From NCBI RefSeq assembly GCF_000741255.1, contig NZ_JGZB01000006.1:41581-105580 (forward strand): 64,000 nt of DNA, read 5' to 3'. Within the stretch, counting starts at the first letter, position 1. Every line of letters starts with the position of its first letter. This document shows positions 18,893 through 29,060 of this stretch, in pieces. The notes beneath the pieces were generated by a model. The model was not told the origin of the DNA. It worked only from the letters and a program-made list of their open reading frames with translations, and searched no databases. Made by a program: the position numbers and the translations under genes. This DNA is from Bifidobacterium magnum. Lineage in GTDB: Bacteria > Actinomycetota > Actinomycetes > Actinomycetales > Bifidobacteriaceae.

Positions 18893-20459
18893 GGAAGGAT
18901 TGGACGTGCTGGCGCGGGCCTTCATCGCCGCCGGCACACAAGTGGTATCCACAGGATCCACCGCGCAACAATTGCGGGATCTGGGCGTACAGGTCACTCC
19001 GGTATCGGAAGTTACGGGATTTCCCGAATGTCTGGACGGCCGCGTAAAAACGCTGGACCCCCACATTCATGCGGGCATCCTTGCGGATGTCACGCGTGAA
19101 GACCACGCTTCGCAACTGCAACAATTCAATATCGAACCGTTCGACGTGGTGATCGTCAATCTCTACCCGTTCGCGCAGACGGTTCGTTCCGGTGCAAGCG
19201 AACCGGACATCATCGAAAAAATCGATATCGGCGGACCGACGATGGTCCGCGCCGCTGCCAAAAATCACGCCTGTGTCGCCATCATCACCGATCCGCACGA
19301 TTACGCGCTTGTCGCACAGCGCATTGAGGACGGTACCGGATTTTCATTGGAAGAGCGCCAATGGCTGGCGGCCAAAGCCTTCGCACACACGGCCGCCTAT
19401 GACGCCACCATTCACGAATGGACGGCCGAGCATTGGACAAAACCCGACTCCATTCACAACGAGCCCGACGACCAGGACCATGACGGCCAGTTCTCCGGAG
19501 CCTATACGCGCACATGGGATTTGGCCCACACTTTGCGGTATGGGGAGAATCCGCATCAGACCGCGGCACTCTATACCGATCCGCTCAACACGCGTTCCTT
19601 CGCCCATGCCCGTCAGCTGGGCGGCAAACCGATGAGCTACAACAATTATGTGGACGCCGACGCCGCATGGCGGGCCGTATGGGATTTCGCTCCCGCAATC
19701 GCCGTGGCCGTGGTCAAGCACAATAATCCTTGCGGCCTGGCGGTGGCGGATACCGTGGCGCAAGCGCATCTGAAAGCGCACGCCTGCGACCCTATGAGCG
19801 CCTATGGCGGAGTCATTGCCGCGAACAGTACGGTGACCTTGGAAATGGCGAACAATATCCGCCCCATTTTCACCGAAGTCATCGTGGCTCCCGACTACGA
19901 ACCGGAAGCGCTGGAACTGTTGCGCACCAAGAAGAAGAACCTGCGCATCTTGCAGGTACAGGAGCCTCCAGTACACCACCAGCAAATCCGCCAAATCGAC
20001 GGCGGCCTGCTGGTCCAGGATCTCGACCAAATCGACGCTCCGGGAGACGATCCGGCCAATTGGACGCTGGTGTCCGGCCAAGTCGCCGACGAAAAGACCC
20101 TGCAGGATCTCGTATTCGCATGGCGCGCGGTACGATGCGTGAAATCCAACGCCATCCTCATCGCACACGACGAGGCCACGGTAGGCATCGGCATGGGACA
20201 GGTCAATCGTGTGGATTCGGCCAACCTTGCGGTAACACGCGCCAACACGTTGGACGACGGCAAAAACCGCACGCGCGGAGCCGTGGCATCCTCGGACGCG
20301 TTCTTCCCGTTCGCCGATGGCGCGCAAATCCTGATCGACGCCGGTATCAAGGCGATCGTGCAGCCGGGCGGATCCATCCGGGACGAGGAAGTGTTCCAGG
20401 CCGCACGAGAGGCGGATATCACGATGTATGTGACAGGAACGAGGCACTTCTTCCACTAA
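18843..20459 (+). CDS. purH: Bifunctional AICAR formyltransferase / IMP cyclohydrolase
   Basis: A 538-residue enzyme for the last two steps of IMP synthesis. The N-terminal MGS-like cyclohydrolase domain shows [14 protein letters not shown] [14 protein letters not shown], then [20 protein letters not shown]. The AICAR transformylase domain shows [29 protein letters not shown] and [11 protein letters not shown]. The ATG at 18843 lies inside the end of the preceding gene and has a strong GAAGGAG ribosome binding site 7 bases away; a second ATG two codons on is less well placed. purN, which precedes purH in mycobacteria, is missing here. Confidence 0.96.
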   Translation: MTMNRPLRRVLVSVFHKEGLDVLARAFIAAGTQVVSTGSTAQQLRDLGVQVTPVSEVTGFPECLDGRVKTLDPHIHAGILADVTREDHASQLQQFNIEPFDVVIVNLYPFAQTVRSGASEPDIIEKIDIGGPTMVRAAAKNHACVAIITDPHDYALVAQRIEDGTGFSLEERQWLAAKAFAHTAAYDATIHEWTAEHWTKPDSIHNEPDDQDHDGQFSGAYTRTWDLAHTLRYGENPHQTAALYTDPLNTRSFAHARQLGGKPMSYNNYVDADAAWRAVWDFAPAIAVAVVKHNNPCGLAVADTVAQAHLKAHACDPMSAYGGVIAANSTVTLEMANNIRPIFTEVIVAPDYEPEALELLRTKKKNLRILQVQEPPVHHQQIRQIDGGLLVQDLDQIDAPGDDPANWTLVSGQVADEKTLQDLVFAWRAVRCVKSNAILIAHDEATVGIGMGQVNRVDSANLAVTRANTLDDGKNRTRGAVASSDAFFPFADGAQILIDAGIKAIVQPGGSIRDEEVFQAAREADITMYVTGTRHFFH

Positions 20460-20583
20460 AGAAGTCCAGATATGACCTACTATTTGTAGAGTGAATATAC
20501 GGATGCGGCACGGCCGGGCGTTACAGCACAGGCTATGCCGCATTTGCATAATGAACGCGACCGCGTATTGGAAGGGATCGGCG

Positions 20584-20871
20584 ATGAAAGATCATCCTCA
20601 TGTTTCTGAGAACCATGAAGGCGCGCCATGGTTTGAATGGATTGTCGCCGGCATGGTCGCCCTTGCAGCGGTTCTCGCCGCGCTCGGTAAAGAAATGGCC
20701 GCCACGCTGTGTATCGCGTTGACGGCCATCGTAACCGGAATCATCCAGCTGGTGTTGCGGGACCGCAGTCCCTGGAAGGTCCGTTCCGTGCCATTCGACG
20801 CCACGGTGGGCATCGGGTCTGGAGCGGCGATCCTGTTACTTTATTTCAGTATCCGCTTGTTGAGCCTCTAA
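20584..20871 (+). CDS. DUF3017 family membrane protein
   Basis: A 95-residue protein with a short charged N-terminus and three hydrophobic helices (about 19-38, 42-58 and 75-94), with DRSPWKVRSVPFD between the second and third. Small proteins of this plan, DUF3017, are found next to purH or folD in actinobacteria; the function is unknown. The ATG at 20584 has GGAAGGGA upstream, while longer in-frame starts at 20551 and 20491 lack one. Its last 36 bases overlap the end of the convergent aquaporin gene, so the two C-termini are encoded on opposite strands of the same DNA. Confidence 0.65.
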   Translation: MKDHPHVSENHEGAPWFEWIVAGMVALAAVLAALGKEMAATLCIALTAIVTGIIQLVLRDRSPWKVRSVPFDATVGIGSGAAILLLYFSIRLLSL

Positions 20872-21828
20872 AGCGTTCGCCTGCGCGCCCGTCAGGGCCA
20901 CATCCTCATCGGTGGTTACGCTCGACTCATCATCGTCATGTTCCGCCAGAACTTCCGAAGCCTTTTCTTCGAGGGCTTCTTCCTGTGCGTCCTCGGCGAC
21001 TTCCTGGGCCATCATGTCCTCCGTGTTGCGGCCGGCGATAAGCTGGGCCACGATAATGACCAGCGCCACAATGGCGGCGCCCAGAATGGCGCATACCCAG
21101 AACACCCACAACTGGGCGAGAGGCTCCTGCGCTAGACCTTCACCCTGCGCAAAGATGGCGATACCCGTGGCGCGGATGGGGTTGACGGAGGCGCCCGTCA
21201 CCGGATACGCCATCGCCACGGCGGCCGCATAGGCCAGACCCATGGACAGGGCGTGGGTGTGGGTGGGCTTGCCGTTGTTCTTGAGCGTGACCATGGCGGC
21301 CGCCACCACGATGATCGAAGCAATCAATTCCACCACAATGGCGATGGTCACATTGAACGTGAGTCCCAGCTGGTTGAGCGAAGCATACAGCGAAGATCCC
21401 TTGTCGAATCCGTTGACGGACATGGCGAACCACTGGCTGGCGCTGATGGACTGAGAAGTGGGCAGAATCGCCTTGACCAGACCGCCGGCGCAGATGGCGC
21501 CGATGATCTGCGCGACAATGTACAGGACGCCGTCGGCCACACGCGTTTTGGAAGTGAGCATGGCGGCCAGCGTGATGGCCGGATTGAATTGGCCGCCGGA
21601 AATCTTGCCGAAAATCATGGTCATGGCGGCGTATACCACACCGGTGCCCAACGCGATGAAGGCGAGGTTCACGCTATAGAGCGTGGAACCGAACGTGCAC
21701 ATGAGATAAATGCAGAAGCAAATCAGGAAACTGCCGGCGAACTCGCTCAATACGCGCGCCCATAGCGAATGCTTTTCCTTAGGCTCCACTTTCCGCTCGA
21801 CGAGCGCCTCATTGTCAATAGCAGTCAT
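20836..21828 (-). CDS. MIP family aquaporin / glycerol-facilitator-like channel
   Basis: A 330-residue membrane channel for water or small neutral solutes. The first pore loop has SGGQFNPAITLA (NPA). The second reads GASVNPIRATG, where alanine of the second NPA is replaced by isoleucine while the selectivity-filter arginine is kept. Six hydrophobic spans lie between residues 20 and 270. The last 60 residues form a cytoplasmic tail rich in Glu, Asp and Ala that is longer than in most aquaporins. The transported solute is not predictable. The gene is divergent from the pseudouridine synthase, and an operator-like palindrome lies upstream. Its 3' end overlaps the DUF3017 gene. Confidence 0.85.
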   Translation of the reverse strand: MTAIDNEALVERKVEPKEKHSLWARVLSEFAGSFLICFCIYLMCTFGSTLYSVNLAFIALGTGVVYAAMTMIFGKISGGQFNPAITLAAMLTSKTRVADGVLYIVAQIIGAICAGGLVKAILPTSQSISASQWFAMSVNGFDKGSSLYASLNQLGLTFNVTIAIVVELIASIIVVAAAMVTLKNNGKPTHTHALSMGLAYAAAVAMAYPVTGASVNPIRATGIAIFAQGEGLAQEPLAQLWVFWVCAILGAAIVALVIIVAQLIAGRNTEDMMAQEVAEDAQEEALEEKASEVLAEHDDDESSVTTDEDVALTGAQANALEAQQADTEIK

Positions 21829-21903
21829 AACTTTCCTTTATCCTTATATATGGAACGGACCTCGGCCCGTCGATCGGCTGCCATGGTATGCAGCCCCTGT
21901 ACA

Positions 21904-21936
21904 ATACTAAACGTCGTTTTTAGTATTTACTAAAAA
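21904..21936. promoter_or_regulatory. Operator-like triple half-site between aquaporin and rluB
   Basis: Three half-sites are arranged as TACTAAA (about 21905-21911), TTTAGTA (21919-21925) and TACTAAA (21928-21934). The last two form a perfect 9-bp inverted repeat, TTTTTAGTA-TT-TACTAAAAA (21917-21936). The site is about 90 bases upstream of the aquaporin ATG and about 50 bases upstream of the pseudouridine synthase ATG. It looks like a repressor or activator operator, but I do not recognise the regulator. Confidence 0.55.
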
Positions 21937-21984
21937 TCATAAAATAGCGAATTTATTCATTATTAAGGCCACGTTGGGAGAACG

Positions 21985-22761
21985 ATGCCACACGCATATA
22001 GTCAAGCCAAAAAAGCCCACCAGCATGATGATGAGGGCGGGGTGCGCCTGCAAAAATTGCTTGCGCAGGCAGGATTTGGCTCACGCCGTAAATGCGAAGA
22101 AATGATTACGGACGGCCGCGTTGAAGTCGATGGCGAACTTGTCACCACTTTGGGAACGCGAGTCGATCCAAAACGCCAGCAAGTCCGTGTTGATGGATCC
22201 CGCATCCACATCAACCCGAACCACGTTACGCTGGCGCTGAACAAGCCCAAGAAGGTGCTGAGCGCTATGGAGGACCCCAAGGGCCGCTATACGCTGCGCG
22301 ACATTGTGGGCGACAAATACGAACGTATTTTCCACATGGGACGTCTCGATTACGATTCCGAAGGTCTGATCCTCATGACCAACGATGGCGAATTGAGCCA
22401 GCATGTGATGCATCCGAAGTACGAAGTCGAAAAGACCTACGTGGTCACGCTGGAAGGCAAGCTCAACGGCAACGTCTGCCGTCGCCTCGTGCGCACGGGC
22501 GTGCAGCTGGACGACGGCTGGATCAAACTCGACAAGTGCGTCATCCTCGCGGCGCGCCGCGACCAGACGGTCGTGCGCGTAACGCTGCACTCGGGCAAGA
22601 ACCGTATTGTGCGCCGCATTTTCGGCTCTATCGGATACCCGGTGACGCGACTGGTGCGTACGCAGATCGGACCGATCAAGCTGGGAGATCTCAAGCCCGG
22701 TTCCTACCGCGTGCTGTCCCAGGTCGAGGTCCGTTCCCTTTCTAAGGCGGTGGGACTGTGA
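21985..22761 (+). CDS. rluB: RsuA/RluB-type rRNA pseudouridine synthase
   Basis: A 258-residue enzyme that isomerises a uridine of rRNA. The N-terminal S4 RNA-binding domain reads [20 protein letters not shown] (about 15-34). The catalytic motif is [19 protein letters not shown], with Asp as nucleophile, near residues 117-135. The C-terminal part contains [17 protein letters not shown], typical of RluB/RluE/RluF. A TTGGGAGA ribosome binding site precedes the ATG. The stop overlaps the GTG of cmk-der, the usual actinobacterial context (often scpA-scpB-rluB-cmk-der). The target is probably 23S rRNA, by homology only. Confidence 0.9.
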   Translation: MPHAYSQAKKAHQHDDEGGVRLQKLLAQAGFGSRRKCEEMITDGRVEVDGELVTTLGTRVDPKRQQVRVDGSRIHINPNHVTLALNKPKKVLSAMEDPKGRYTLRDIVGDKYERIFHMGRLDYDSEGLILMTNDGELSQHVMHPKYEVEKTYVVTLEGKLNGNVCRRLVRTGVQLDDGWIKLDKCVILAARRDQTVVRVTLHSGKNRIVRRIFGSIGYPVTRLVRTQIGPIKLGDLKPGSYRVLSQVEVRSLSKAVGL

Positions 22762-24896
22762 TTTGTGTCGGTATTGACGGACCTGCGGGTGTGGGCAAGT
22801 CGTCCACGTCCAAGGCCCTGGCCAAATATTTCGATTTCGCCTATCTTGACACGGGCGCCATGTACCGTGCGTGCGCCTGGTGGTGCATGCACCAAGGCAT
22901 CGACCTGGATGGCGACGTCAACGAGCAGCTCGTAACGGAAACCGTCGCGTCGTTCTTCACCGACGGCCATTTCGACATCAGCATGGATCCCGACGATCCG
23001 AAGGTATTCTGCGACGGTGAAGACATCAGCGCACAGATCCGCACGTATGAGGTGTCCACGCACGTTTCGAGCGTGTCCGGCATCATTCCCGTGCGCCATG
23101 TGCTCATCGCGGCGCAGCGCGCCTATATCGCCGCCGAAGGCACCGAGGAATCCTTCTCGGACGGTCGCGGTATCGTGGTGGAAGGCCGCGATATCACCAC
23201 GGTCGTGGCTCCGGACGCGCAGGTGCGCGTGCTGTTGACGGCCCGCGAGGAAGTGCGCCAGGCGCGACGTTCCGGCCAAGCCAGCGCCAAGGGCATGACG
23301 AATGTCGAGGACGTGTCGGCGCGCGACCACAAGGACGCGCAGGTGACCTCCTTCATGGAAGCTTCCAACGGCGTGACCACCGTCGACAATTCGGACCTGA
23401 CGTTCGAGCAGACGTTGGATGTCCTGATCGGCCTGGTGGAAGACGCCATCGAGACGCAGGAATACGAGCGTTACGCCGCGAACATGGAAGGCTACGAGCT
23501 GGAGGAAGAGGACGCCGGACTTATTGACGGTTCCTCCTTCATGCAGCCCGTGGAGGAATCCAAGGCCCGCGAGGTGGGCGTGCTTGCAGTGGTAGGACGC
23601 CCGAACGTGGGCAAATCCACGCTCGTGAACCGTATTCTGGGACGCCGTGCCGCCGTGGTGGAAGACACGCCAGGCGTGACGCGCGACCGCGTCAGCTATG
23701 ACGCCGAATGGACCGGAACCGACTTCAAGCTGGTGGATACGGGCGGTTGGGAAGCCGACGTGGAAGGCATCGACTCGGCCATCGCCTCACAGGCGCAAAT
23801 CGCCGTGGAACTCGCGGACGCCGTGATTTTCGTGGTGGACGGCCAGGTCGGCCTGACCGCCACGGACGAGCGCATTGTGAAAATGCTGCGTTCCTCAGGC
23901 AAGCCCGTGATCGTGGCCGTCAACAAGATCGACGACCGCATTAGCGAATACGCCGCCGCCGAGTTCTGGAAGCTGGGACTGGGCGAGCCGCATGCGATTT
24001 CCGCCATGCACGGCAGGGGAGTGGGCGACTTGCTCGACGATGCTTTGGACGCCCTGAAGCGCGCCGAACGCACGTCCGGTTTCCTTACGCCGTCCCATCT
24101 GCGCCGCGTGGCGCTGGTAGGACGCCCGAACGTGGGCAAGTCCTCGTTGCTGAACCAGCTCGCCCACGCCGAGCGTTCCGTCGTCAACGATTTGGCCGGA
24201 ACCACGCGCGACCCGGTTGATGAAATCGTGTCGATGGACGGGGAAGACTGGCTGTTCATCGATACGGCCGGCATCAAGCGCCGCATGCACAAGCTGTCGG
24301 GCGCGGAATACTATTCGTCGTTGCGCACGCAAGCGGCCATCGAGCGTTCCGAACTCGCCCTCGTGCTGTTCGACGCTTCCCAGCCGATTTCCGACCAGGA
24401 CCTGAAAGTCATGTCTTCCGCCGTAGACGCCGGCCGCGCCATCGTGCTCGTGTTCAACAAGTGGGACCTGATGGACGACTTCGACCGCCAGCGCATGGAG
24501 CGCCTGTGGAAGACGGAGTTCGAACGTGTCACATGGGCCCAGCGTGTCAATCTTTCAGCGAAAACCGGATGGCATACGAACCGTTTGACGCGCGCCATGA
24601 ATACGGCGCTGGAATCCTGGGACAAGCGTATTCCCACGGGCAAGCTCAACGCGTTCCTCGGCAAGATCCAGGCCGCCCACCCGCATCCGTTGCGCGGTGG
24701 CAAACAGCCCCGAATCCTGTTTGCGACACAGGCTTCCACACGCCCGCCGCGTTTTGTGATCTTTGCCACAGGATTCCTTGAGCACGGCTATCGCCGATAC
24801 CTCGAACGCCAACTGCGCGAAGAGTTTGGCTTCGAAGGCACGCCGATCCAAATCTCGGTAAATGTGCGTGAAAAGAAGCGCAAGGGCAAAAAGTGA
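22758..24896 (+). CDS. cmk-der: Fused cytidylate kinase - GTPase Der
   Basis: A 712-residue fusion. Residues 1 to about 230 are cytidylate kinase ([10 protein letters not shown]-loop at 8-16, [16 protein letters not shown]), phosphorylating CMP/dCMP. A roughly 40-residue acidic linker follows. Residues from about 271 to the end are Der (EngA), the double-GTPase ribosome assembly factor. Its first G domain has GRPNVGKST at about 280-288 and its second has GRPNVGKSS at about 455-463, followed by the C-terminal KH-like domain. The start is GTG overlapping the rluB stop. The fused arrangement is characteristic of bifidobacteria and some relatives; elsewhere the genes are adjacent but separate. 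Confidence 0.95.
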   Translation: MICVGIDGPAGVGKSSTSKALAKYFDFAYLDTGAMYRACAWWCMHQGIDLDGDVNEQLVTETVASFFTDGHFDISMDPDDPKVFCDGEDISAQIRTYEVSTHVSSVSGIIPVRHVLIAAQRAYIAAEGTEESFSDGRGIVVEGRDITTVVAPDAQVRVLLTAREEVRQARRSGQASAKGMTNVEDVSARDHKDAQVTSFMEASNGVTTVDNSDLTFEQTLDVLIGLVEDAIETQEYERYAANMEGYELEEEDAGLIDGSSFMQPVEESKAREVGVLAVVGRPNVGKSTLVNRILGRRAAVVEDTPGVTRDRVSYDAEWTGTDFKLVDTGGWEADVEGIDSAIASQAQIAVELADAVIFVVDGQVGLTATDERIVKMLRSSGKPVIVAVNKIDDRISEYAAAEFWKLGLGEPHAISAMHGRGVGDLLDDALDALKRAERTSGFLTPSHLRRVALVGRPNVGKSSLLNQLAHAERSVVNDLAGTTRDPVDEIVSMDGEDWLFIDTAGIKRRMHKLSGAEYYSSLRTQAAIERSELALVLFDASQPISDQDLKVMSSAVDAGRAIVLVFNKWDLMDDFDRQRMERLWKTEFERVTWAQRVNLSAKTGWHTNRLTRAMNTALESWDKRIPTGKLNAFLGKIQAAHPHPLRGGKQPRILFATQASTRPPRFVIFATGFLEHGYRRYLERQLREEFGFEGTPIQISVNVREKKRKGKK

Positions 24897-24947
24897 TTTT
24901 GCATTTCTAAAAAACTGTGCTATGTTCTGTATTCGGTAACACCGAGA

Positions 24948-25021
<74 letters not shown>

Positions 25022-25028
25022 CCATGAA

Positions 25029-25058
25029 CCGCAAATGCTTACGGCATTTGCGGTTTTT
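25029..25058 (+). terminator. Rho-independent terminator of tRNA-Pro
   Basis: A perfect 10-bp stem CCGCAAATGC / GCATTTGCGG with a 5-base loop is followed by TTTTT, five bases after the encoded CCA. Confidence 0.93.
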
Positions 25059-25143
25059 CTGTATTCAAACCTTTTCGCGCACTTGACTAGGCGCGGGGTC
25101 GAACCCCTATACTGGGTACGAGAGTCGAAGAGTCGGGGAGAAT

Positions 25144-25320
25144 ATGAAGAAAATCTGGTATTTCGTAATTGCCGCGGTATTGATCGTTGTCGCGCTGGTT
25201 TTGAAATTCCAGGGTGTGAGCCCGTGGATTTGCGCCCCGTGCATTTTGGTGGCCGCCATTGTCGGCGTGTTGGGCATCTACAAGCGCGACAAGGATGAAC
25301 AGGAGCCGCCAAACGCGTGA
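25144..25320 (+). CDS. 58-residue two-helix membrane protein of unknown function
   Basis: A small gene between tRNA-Pro and the UDP-glucose pyrophosphorylase gene. The ATG has a GGGGAGAA ribosome binding site. The product begins MKKIWYFVIAAVLIVVALVL, one membrane helix. A short loop FQGVSPWICAPC with two cysteines follows, then a second helix ILVAAIVGVLGIY and a charged tail KRDKDEQEPPNA. I do not recognise a named family. The good ribosome binding site, two clean helices and a charged cytoplasmic end support a real gene. The function is unknown. Confidence 0.7.
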   Translation: MKKIWYFVIAAVLIVVALVLKFQGVSPWICAPCILVAAIVGVLGIYKRDKDEQEPPNA

Positions 25321-25543
25321 TCCGCGTTGGCTATGGCATGTATTGTTCACAGCGTCCGCAAATAATATTGCAATTGCACCGCAATAAACAGCGCCTTTCT
25401 TTATGGCGTAACCGCACGGGTTCTCGCACGTCTTCGTCAAATATTTTTACTACGCGATATGCGTGAATATTTGGGAAGCGCACATAAATTTTGTAAATGC
25501 GACTACACTAGACACGGTATTCTTTTTGGAAAGGCTTGAGGAC

Positions 25544-27001
25544 ATGTCGGACATGTTTAACTTTTCTGCGCAAAAAATGCGCACCCAGGGCATGAGTGAA
25601 ACGGCTATCAGCCAGTTTGAACGCCTCTACAATGTCTGGGCCAACGACGACGGCACGAGCTACATCCGCGAGGAGGATGTGGAGCCGCTTACGCGTGTCT
25701 CCAGTTTCCGTGACGTATATGAAACCATCAACCACGACAAAGCCATTGATGCCTTTGCCAAAACCGCGTTTTTGAAGCTGAACGGAGGCCTGGGCACTTC
25801 CATGGGATTGGAGTGCGCCAAGTCGCTACTTCCCGTGCGCCGCCACAAGGCCCGCCCAATGCGTTTCATCGACATCATCCTCGGCCAGGTGCAGACCGCC
25901 CGCATGCGTCTGGGCATCGAGCTGCCGCTGACGTTCATGAATTCCTTCCGCACGTCCGCGGACACGATGCAGGTGCTGCAGAAGCAGCATTTCACACAGG
26001 ACGAGATTCCGTTGGAAATCATCCAGCATCGCGAACCCAAGATCGATCTGGCTACGGGCAAGCCCGTGGAGTATCCGTCCCAGCCGGATCTCGAATGGTG
26101 CCCTCCGGGACACGGCGACCTGTTCTCCACAGTGTGGGAGTCGGGATTGCTGGACGCGCTGGAAGAACGCGGTTTCGAATATCTGTTCATTTCGAATTCC
26201 GACAACCTGGGCGCACGTCCGTCGCGTACGCTGGCGCAACATTTTGAAAATACGGGCGCGCCGATCATGATTGAGGTGGCCACGCGTACCAGCGCCGACC
26301 GCAAGGGCGGCCATATCGTACGAGACAAGGCCACGGGCCGCCTGATGCTGCGCGAAATGACGCAGGTCCATCCCGACGACAAGGCCGACGCCATGGATAT
26401 CGCTAAGCATCCGTATTTCAATACGAACAATATTTGGGTGCGTATCGACGCGTTGAAGGAACTGCTCGCCAAGTATAACGGCGTGTTGCCGCTCCCGGTG
26501 ATCCGCAACAAGAAGACGGTGGATCCCACCGACGCCTCGTCCACTCCCGTTATTCAGCTGGAAACCGCGATGGGTGCGGCCGTGGGCCTGTTTGACGGCG
26601 CCATTTGCGTCCAGGTGGACCGCATGCGCTTCCTTCCCGTCAAGACGACCGACGACTTGTTCATCATGCGTTCCGACCGTTTCCACCTCACCGACGCTTA
26701 CGAGATGGAAGACGGCAACTACATCTTCCCGGATGTGCATTTGGACGCGCGCTATTACAAGAACATCCATGATTTTAATGAGCGTTTCCCGTACTCGGTG
26801 CCATCGTTGGCCGCCGCGAATTCGGTGACGATCGAGGGTGATTGGACGTTCGGCCGCAACGTGTCGTTCTATGGCGACGCCGTGTTGCATGACGAAAACC
26901 GCCCCAGCTATGTGCCCAACGGAGAATATGTGGGCCCGCAGGGAATTGAGCCCGACGAATGGACATACCAAAATTTCGGCTCGAAGGATAACAAAAAGTA
27001 A
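25544..27001 (+). CDS. ugpA: UTP--glucose-1-phosphate uridylyltransferase (eukaryote-type UGPase)
   Basis: This 485-residue enzyme makes UDP-glucose from UTP and glucose 1-phosphate, feeding galactose metabolism and polysaccharide synthesis. It belongs to the eukaryote-like UDPGP family, not to bacterial GalU: the nucleotide-binding loop LKLNGGLGTSMGLECAKSLL is near residues 73-92. A central Rossmann-like domain and a C-terminal left-handed helix region follow. Bifidobacteria are known to use this type. The ATG at 25544 fits GGAAAGG about 9 bases upstream; a second ATG three codons later is possible. The 223 bases upstream hold no gene; a TACACT near 25505 could be its -10 element. Confidence 0.92.
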   Translation: MSDMFNFSAQKMRTQGMSETAISQFERLYNVWANDDGTSYIREEDVEPLTRVSSFRDVYETINHDKAIDAFAKTAFLKLNGGLGTSMGLECAKSLLPVRRHKARPMRFIDIILGQVQTARMRLGIELPLTFMNSFRTSADTMQVLQKQHFTQDEIPLEIIQHREPKIDLATGKPVEYPSQPDLEWCPPGHGDLFSTVWESGLLDALEERGFEYLFISNSDNLGARPSRTLAQHFENTGAPIMIEVATRTSADRKGGHIVRDKATGRLMLREMTQVHPDDKADAMDIAKHPYFNTNNIWVRIDALKELLAKYNGVLPLPVIRNKKTVDPTDASSTPVIQLETAMGAAVGLFDGAICVQVDRMRFLPVKTTDDLFIMRSDRFHLTDAYEMEDGNYIFPDVHLDARYYKNIHDFNERFPYSVPSLAAANSVTIEGDWTFGRNVSFYGDAVLHDENRPSYVPNGEYVGPQGIEPDEWTYQNFGSKDNKK

Positions 27002-27124
27002 ATTGAGGGAAGAATTTTAGTGTTTTAAGCAAAACAAGCTCAAAAACCATCTATCATAGAGAAACAGGGCATGGACCAACGCCATGCGCACTTAGTATAA
27101 ACCATAACGATACGGTAGGACTTA

Positions 27125-29041
27125 ATGGTTGAAGGCAGTAACGGAAGGCGACGCTTTTCTGATAAGTGGGGCAAACACGAATTGGATGTATTGGCAGTAT
27201 TGTCATCCGCTTGCCCACAATGGCTAACCTCGCGTCAAATTGCACAGCGTGTCAAGGCATACGCCGACTCATATGGTGAGCTCGCCGATCAAGCGGCCAA
27301 AGCGGCGTTCGCGAAACAGTTCCAGCGCGACCGCGCCAAACTCGCCGCCATGGGCATCGCAATCGAATCACGTCAGCCTGAGTACTCTTCCAAGTCCGAG
27401 GGCCAGGATTTCGCCTCATATCGTTTGCAGCTCGGCGACGAACCGCGCATTCGTCTGCGTTTTACCGCGGACGATTTGCCGGTGCTTGCCGCGGCGAACT
27501 ATTTGGCGCGCTCCATGTCCATTTCCACCGAACCCGAACATCCGCAGCAGCATACTTCGCGTACCGCGCCGCGTGTCCCGCAAACTCCAATGCCGGGCCT
27601 CGGTCTTGATTCCATGGCGCCGGGAATCGGCACGCAGCACATTCCGGAAAATCTCGTGAGGGAAGTGGATTCCCGCCATTTCGCCGCCACCATCGATGTG
27701 GACGGCGAGCAGATCAATGTGGCATATAGCGACGCCGACGATCTGGCCATGTTTGTGTTGGAGCATCCGGGATCCGTGATTGTCAGCCCGCAGGAGGCCG
27801 TGGACGCCTACCATCGCAGGCTGCACGCCGCCGCGAACCTCCAACTCGCCGACGATTCAGCGGATGTGCCGAGCGCCACGGTCATGGCAAAGTCCATCAG
27901 CAGCTATGACAACGACGAGGACGAAGACGAAGAGCCCACGAAGCCGCACAAGAAGAATTCCTTCCAGACGGGCAGCGAAGTGGACCGCCGCTTGCGCCTT
28001 ATGCTGTTCCTGTCCGCGCATTTGGGCGAGGAGTATTCCTTGGAGCAGCTGGCCGTACGCTTTATTGGCCAGCCCAAGTCTGACGACGAGCTCAAAAAAT
28101 TCGTGAATACCATCCACAAGGACATCAACACGCTTACGACCGTGTCTGACGACGGCGAGATGGCCGGCAGCCAGTTCTTCGATATCGACTGGTCGTTGCT
28201 GGACGTCGAGGGCATCGTCTCGGCCACGAATTCTTTGGGACTGGAACGCCTGGCCGGCATTTCCCCTCAGTACATGAGCATGCTGACCGCGTCCATGAAC
28301 TATCTGGCCCATTCGCGCCTGCTGCCGATTGACCAGCGCGAAAAAGCGCAAGCGCTCTACGAACGCCTGCGCGGCCATGTGGCTCCGGGAGCCACGCCGT
28401 GGGTAAGCCTTACGGGATACGAAGTGGAGCCGCACAGCTTCGATGTGGTCAAGTCGGCGATCGACCACAAGAAACTGCTCGACATGGAATTCATTGACGG
28501 CTCGGGTACCGTCCACCGCAAGATCGTGGCCCCGGTCAAGCTGTTTGCCGATGAAGGCTTGTATTATGTGGCCGTGTGGACCGATGTCGCCGACATCACG
28601 CCGCGTGAGCAGCGCGACCTTGTCAGCGTGGACCAGACCATCAACCGTTCCACGGGCAAGCCGCGTCTCTGGCAGATTCTGCGCCTGTCGCGCATCGAAC
28701 GCGCCAACATTGTCGATCCTTTGTCCGAACCGCAAATCGAGGACGTTTCCGTCAGCGAATTGCGCAAGTGGAGCATCGATAACGGCACGCACGCCGTATT
28801 CATCACCGACCAGCCGCATTTGTCCTTCATCACCACCTTGTCCGACGCCACGGTCGAACCGTGCGGAGAAGGGGAGAAGGTGCATCTGACGATCCAGTCG
28901 GATTCATGGTTTGTGGCATTCTGCATCGCCCATGCGCGCCATATTGTCGCCGTGGCACCGGAAACATTGCAAACCATGATCGTGGCCCGTGCCGAGCGCG
29001 AATTGAGCGTAGACGGCGAGCACGTCGCGTTGGACGAGTGA
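27125..29041 (+). CDS. pafBC: Fused PafB-PafC WYL-domain transcription regulator
   Basis: A 638-residue protein made of two tandem HTH-WYL modules, matching PafB and PafC, which are separate adjacent genes in mycobacteria. The first module has a winged-helix segment LTSRQIAQRVKAYADSYG followed by a WYL-like region. The second has YSLEQLAVRFIGQP near residue 305 and a WYL domain around residues 440-560. In mycobacteria PafBC activates the LexA-independent DNA-damage response, and a single-stranded nucleic acid is the proposed ligand. The acidic linker DNDEDEDEEPTKPHKK joins the halves. Gene order pafB-pafC-(tatA-tatC)-helY is conserved, with a different small membrane protein here. Confidence 0.85.
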   Translation: MVEGSNGRRRFSDKWGKHELDVLAVLSSACPQWLTSRQIAQRVKAYADSYGELADQAAKAAFAKQFQRDRAKLAAMGIAIESRQPEYSSKSEGQDFASYRLQLGDEPRIRLRFTADDLPVLAAANYLARSMSISTEPEHPQQHTSRTAPRVPQTPMPGLGLDSMAPGIGTQHIPENLVREVDSRHFAATIDVDGEQINVAYSDADDLAMFVLEHPGSVIVSPQEAVDAYHRRLHAAANLQLADDSADVPSATVMAKSISSYDNDEDEDEEPTKPHKKNSFQTGSEVDRRLRLMLFLSAHLGEEYSLEQLAVRFIGQPKSDDELKKFVNTIHKDINTLTTVSDDGEMAGSQFFDIDWSLLDVEGIVSATNSLGLERLAGISPQYMSMLTASMNYLAHSRLLPIDQREKAQALYERLRGHVAPGATPWVSLTGYEVEPHSFDVVKSAIDHKKLLDMEFIDGSGTVHRKIVAPVKLFADEGLYYVAVWTDVADITPREQRDLVSVDQTINRSTGKPRLWQILRLSRIERANIVDPLSEPQIEDVSVSELRKWSIDNGTHAVFITDQPHLSFITTLSDATVEPCGEGEKVHLTIQSDSWFVAFCIAHARHIVAVAPETLQTMIVARAERELSVDGEHVALDE

Positions 29042-29060
29042 ATCTGGAGGATTGGGGACT

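Noticed and set aside
25321..25543. Non-coding RNA in the gap before ugpA
   Set aside because: No clear hairpins, terminator or conserved RNA motif; treated as a promoter region only.
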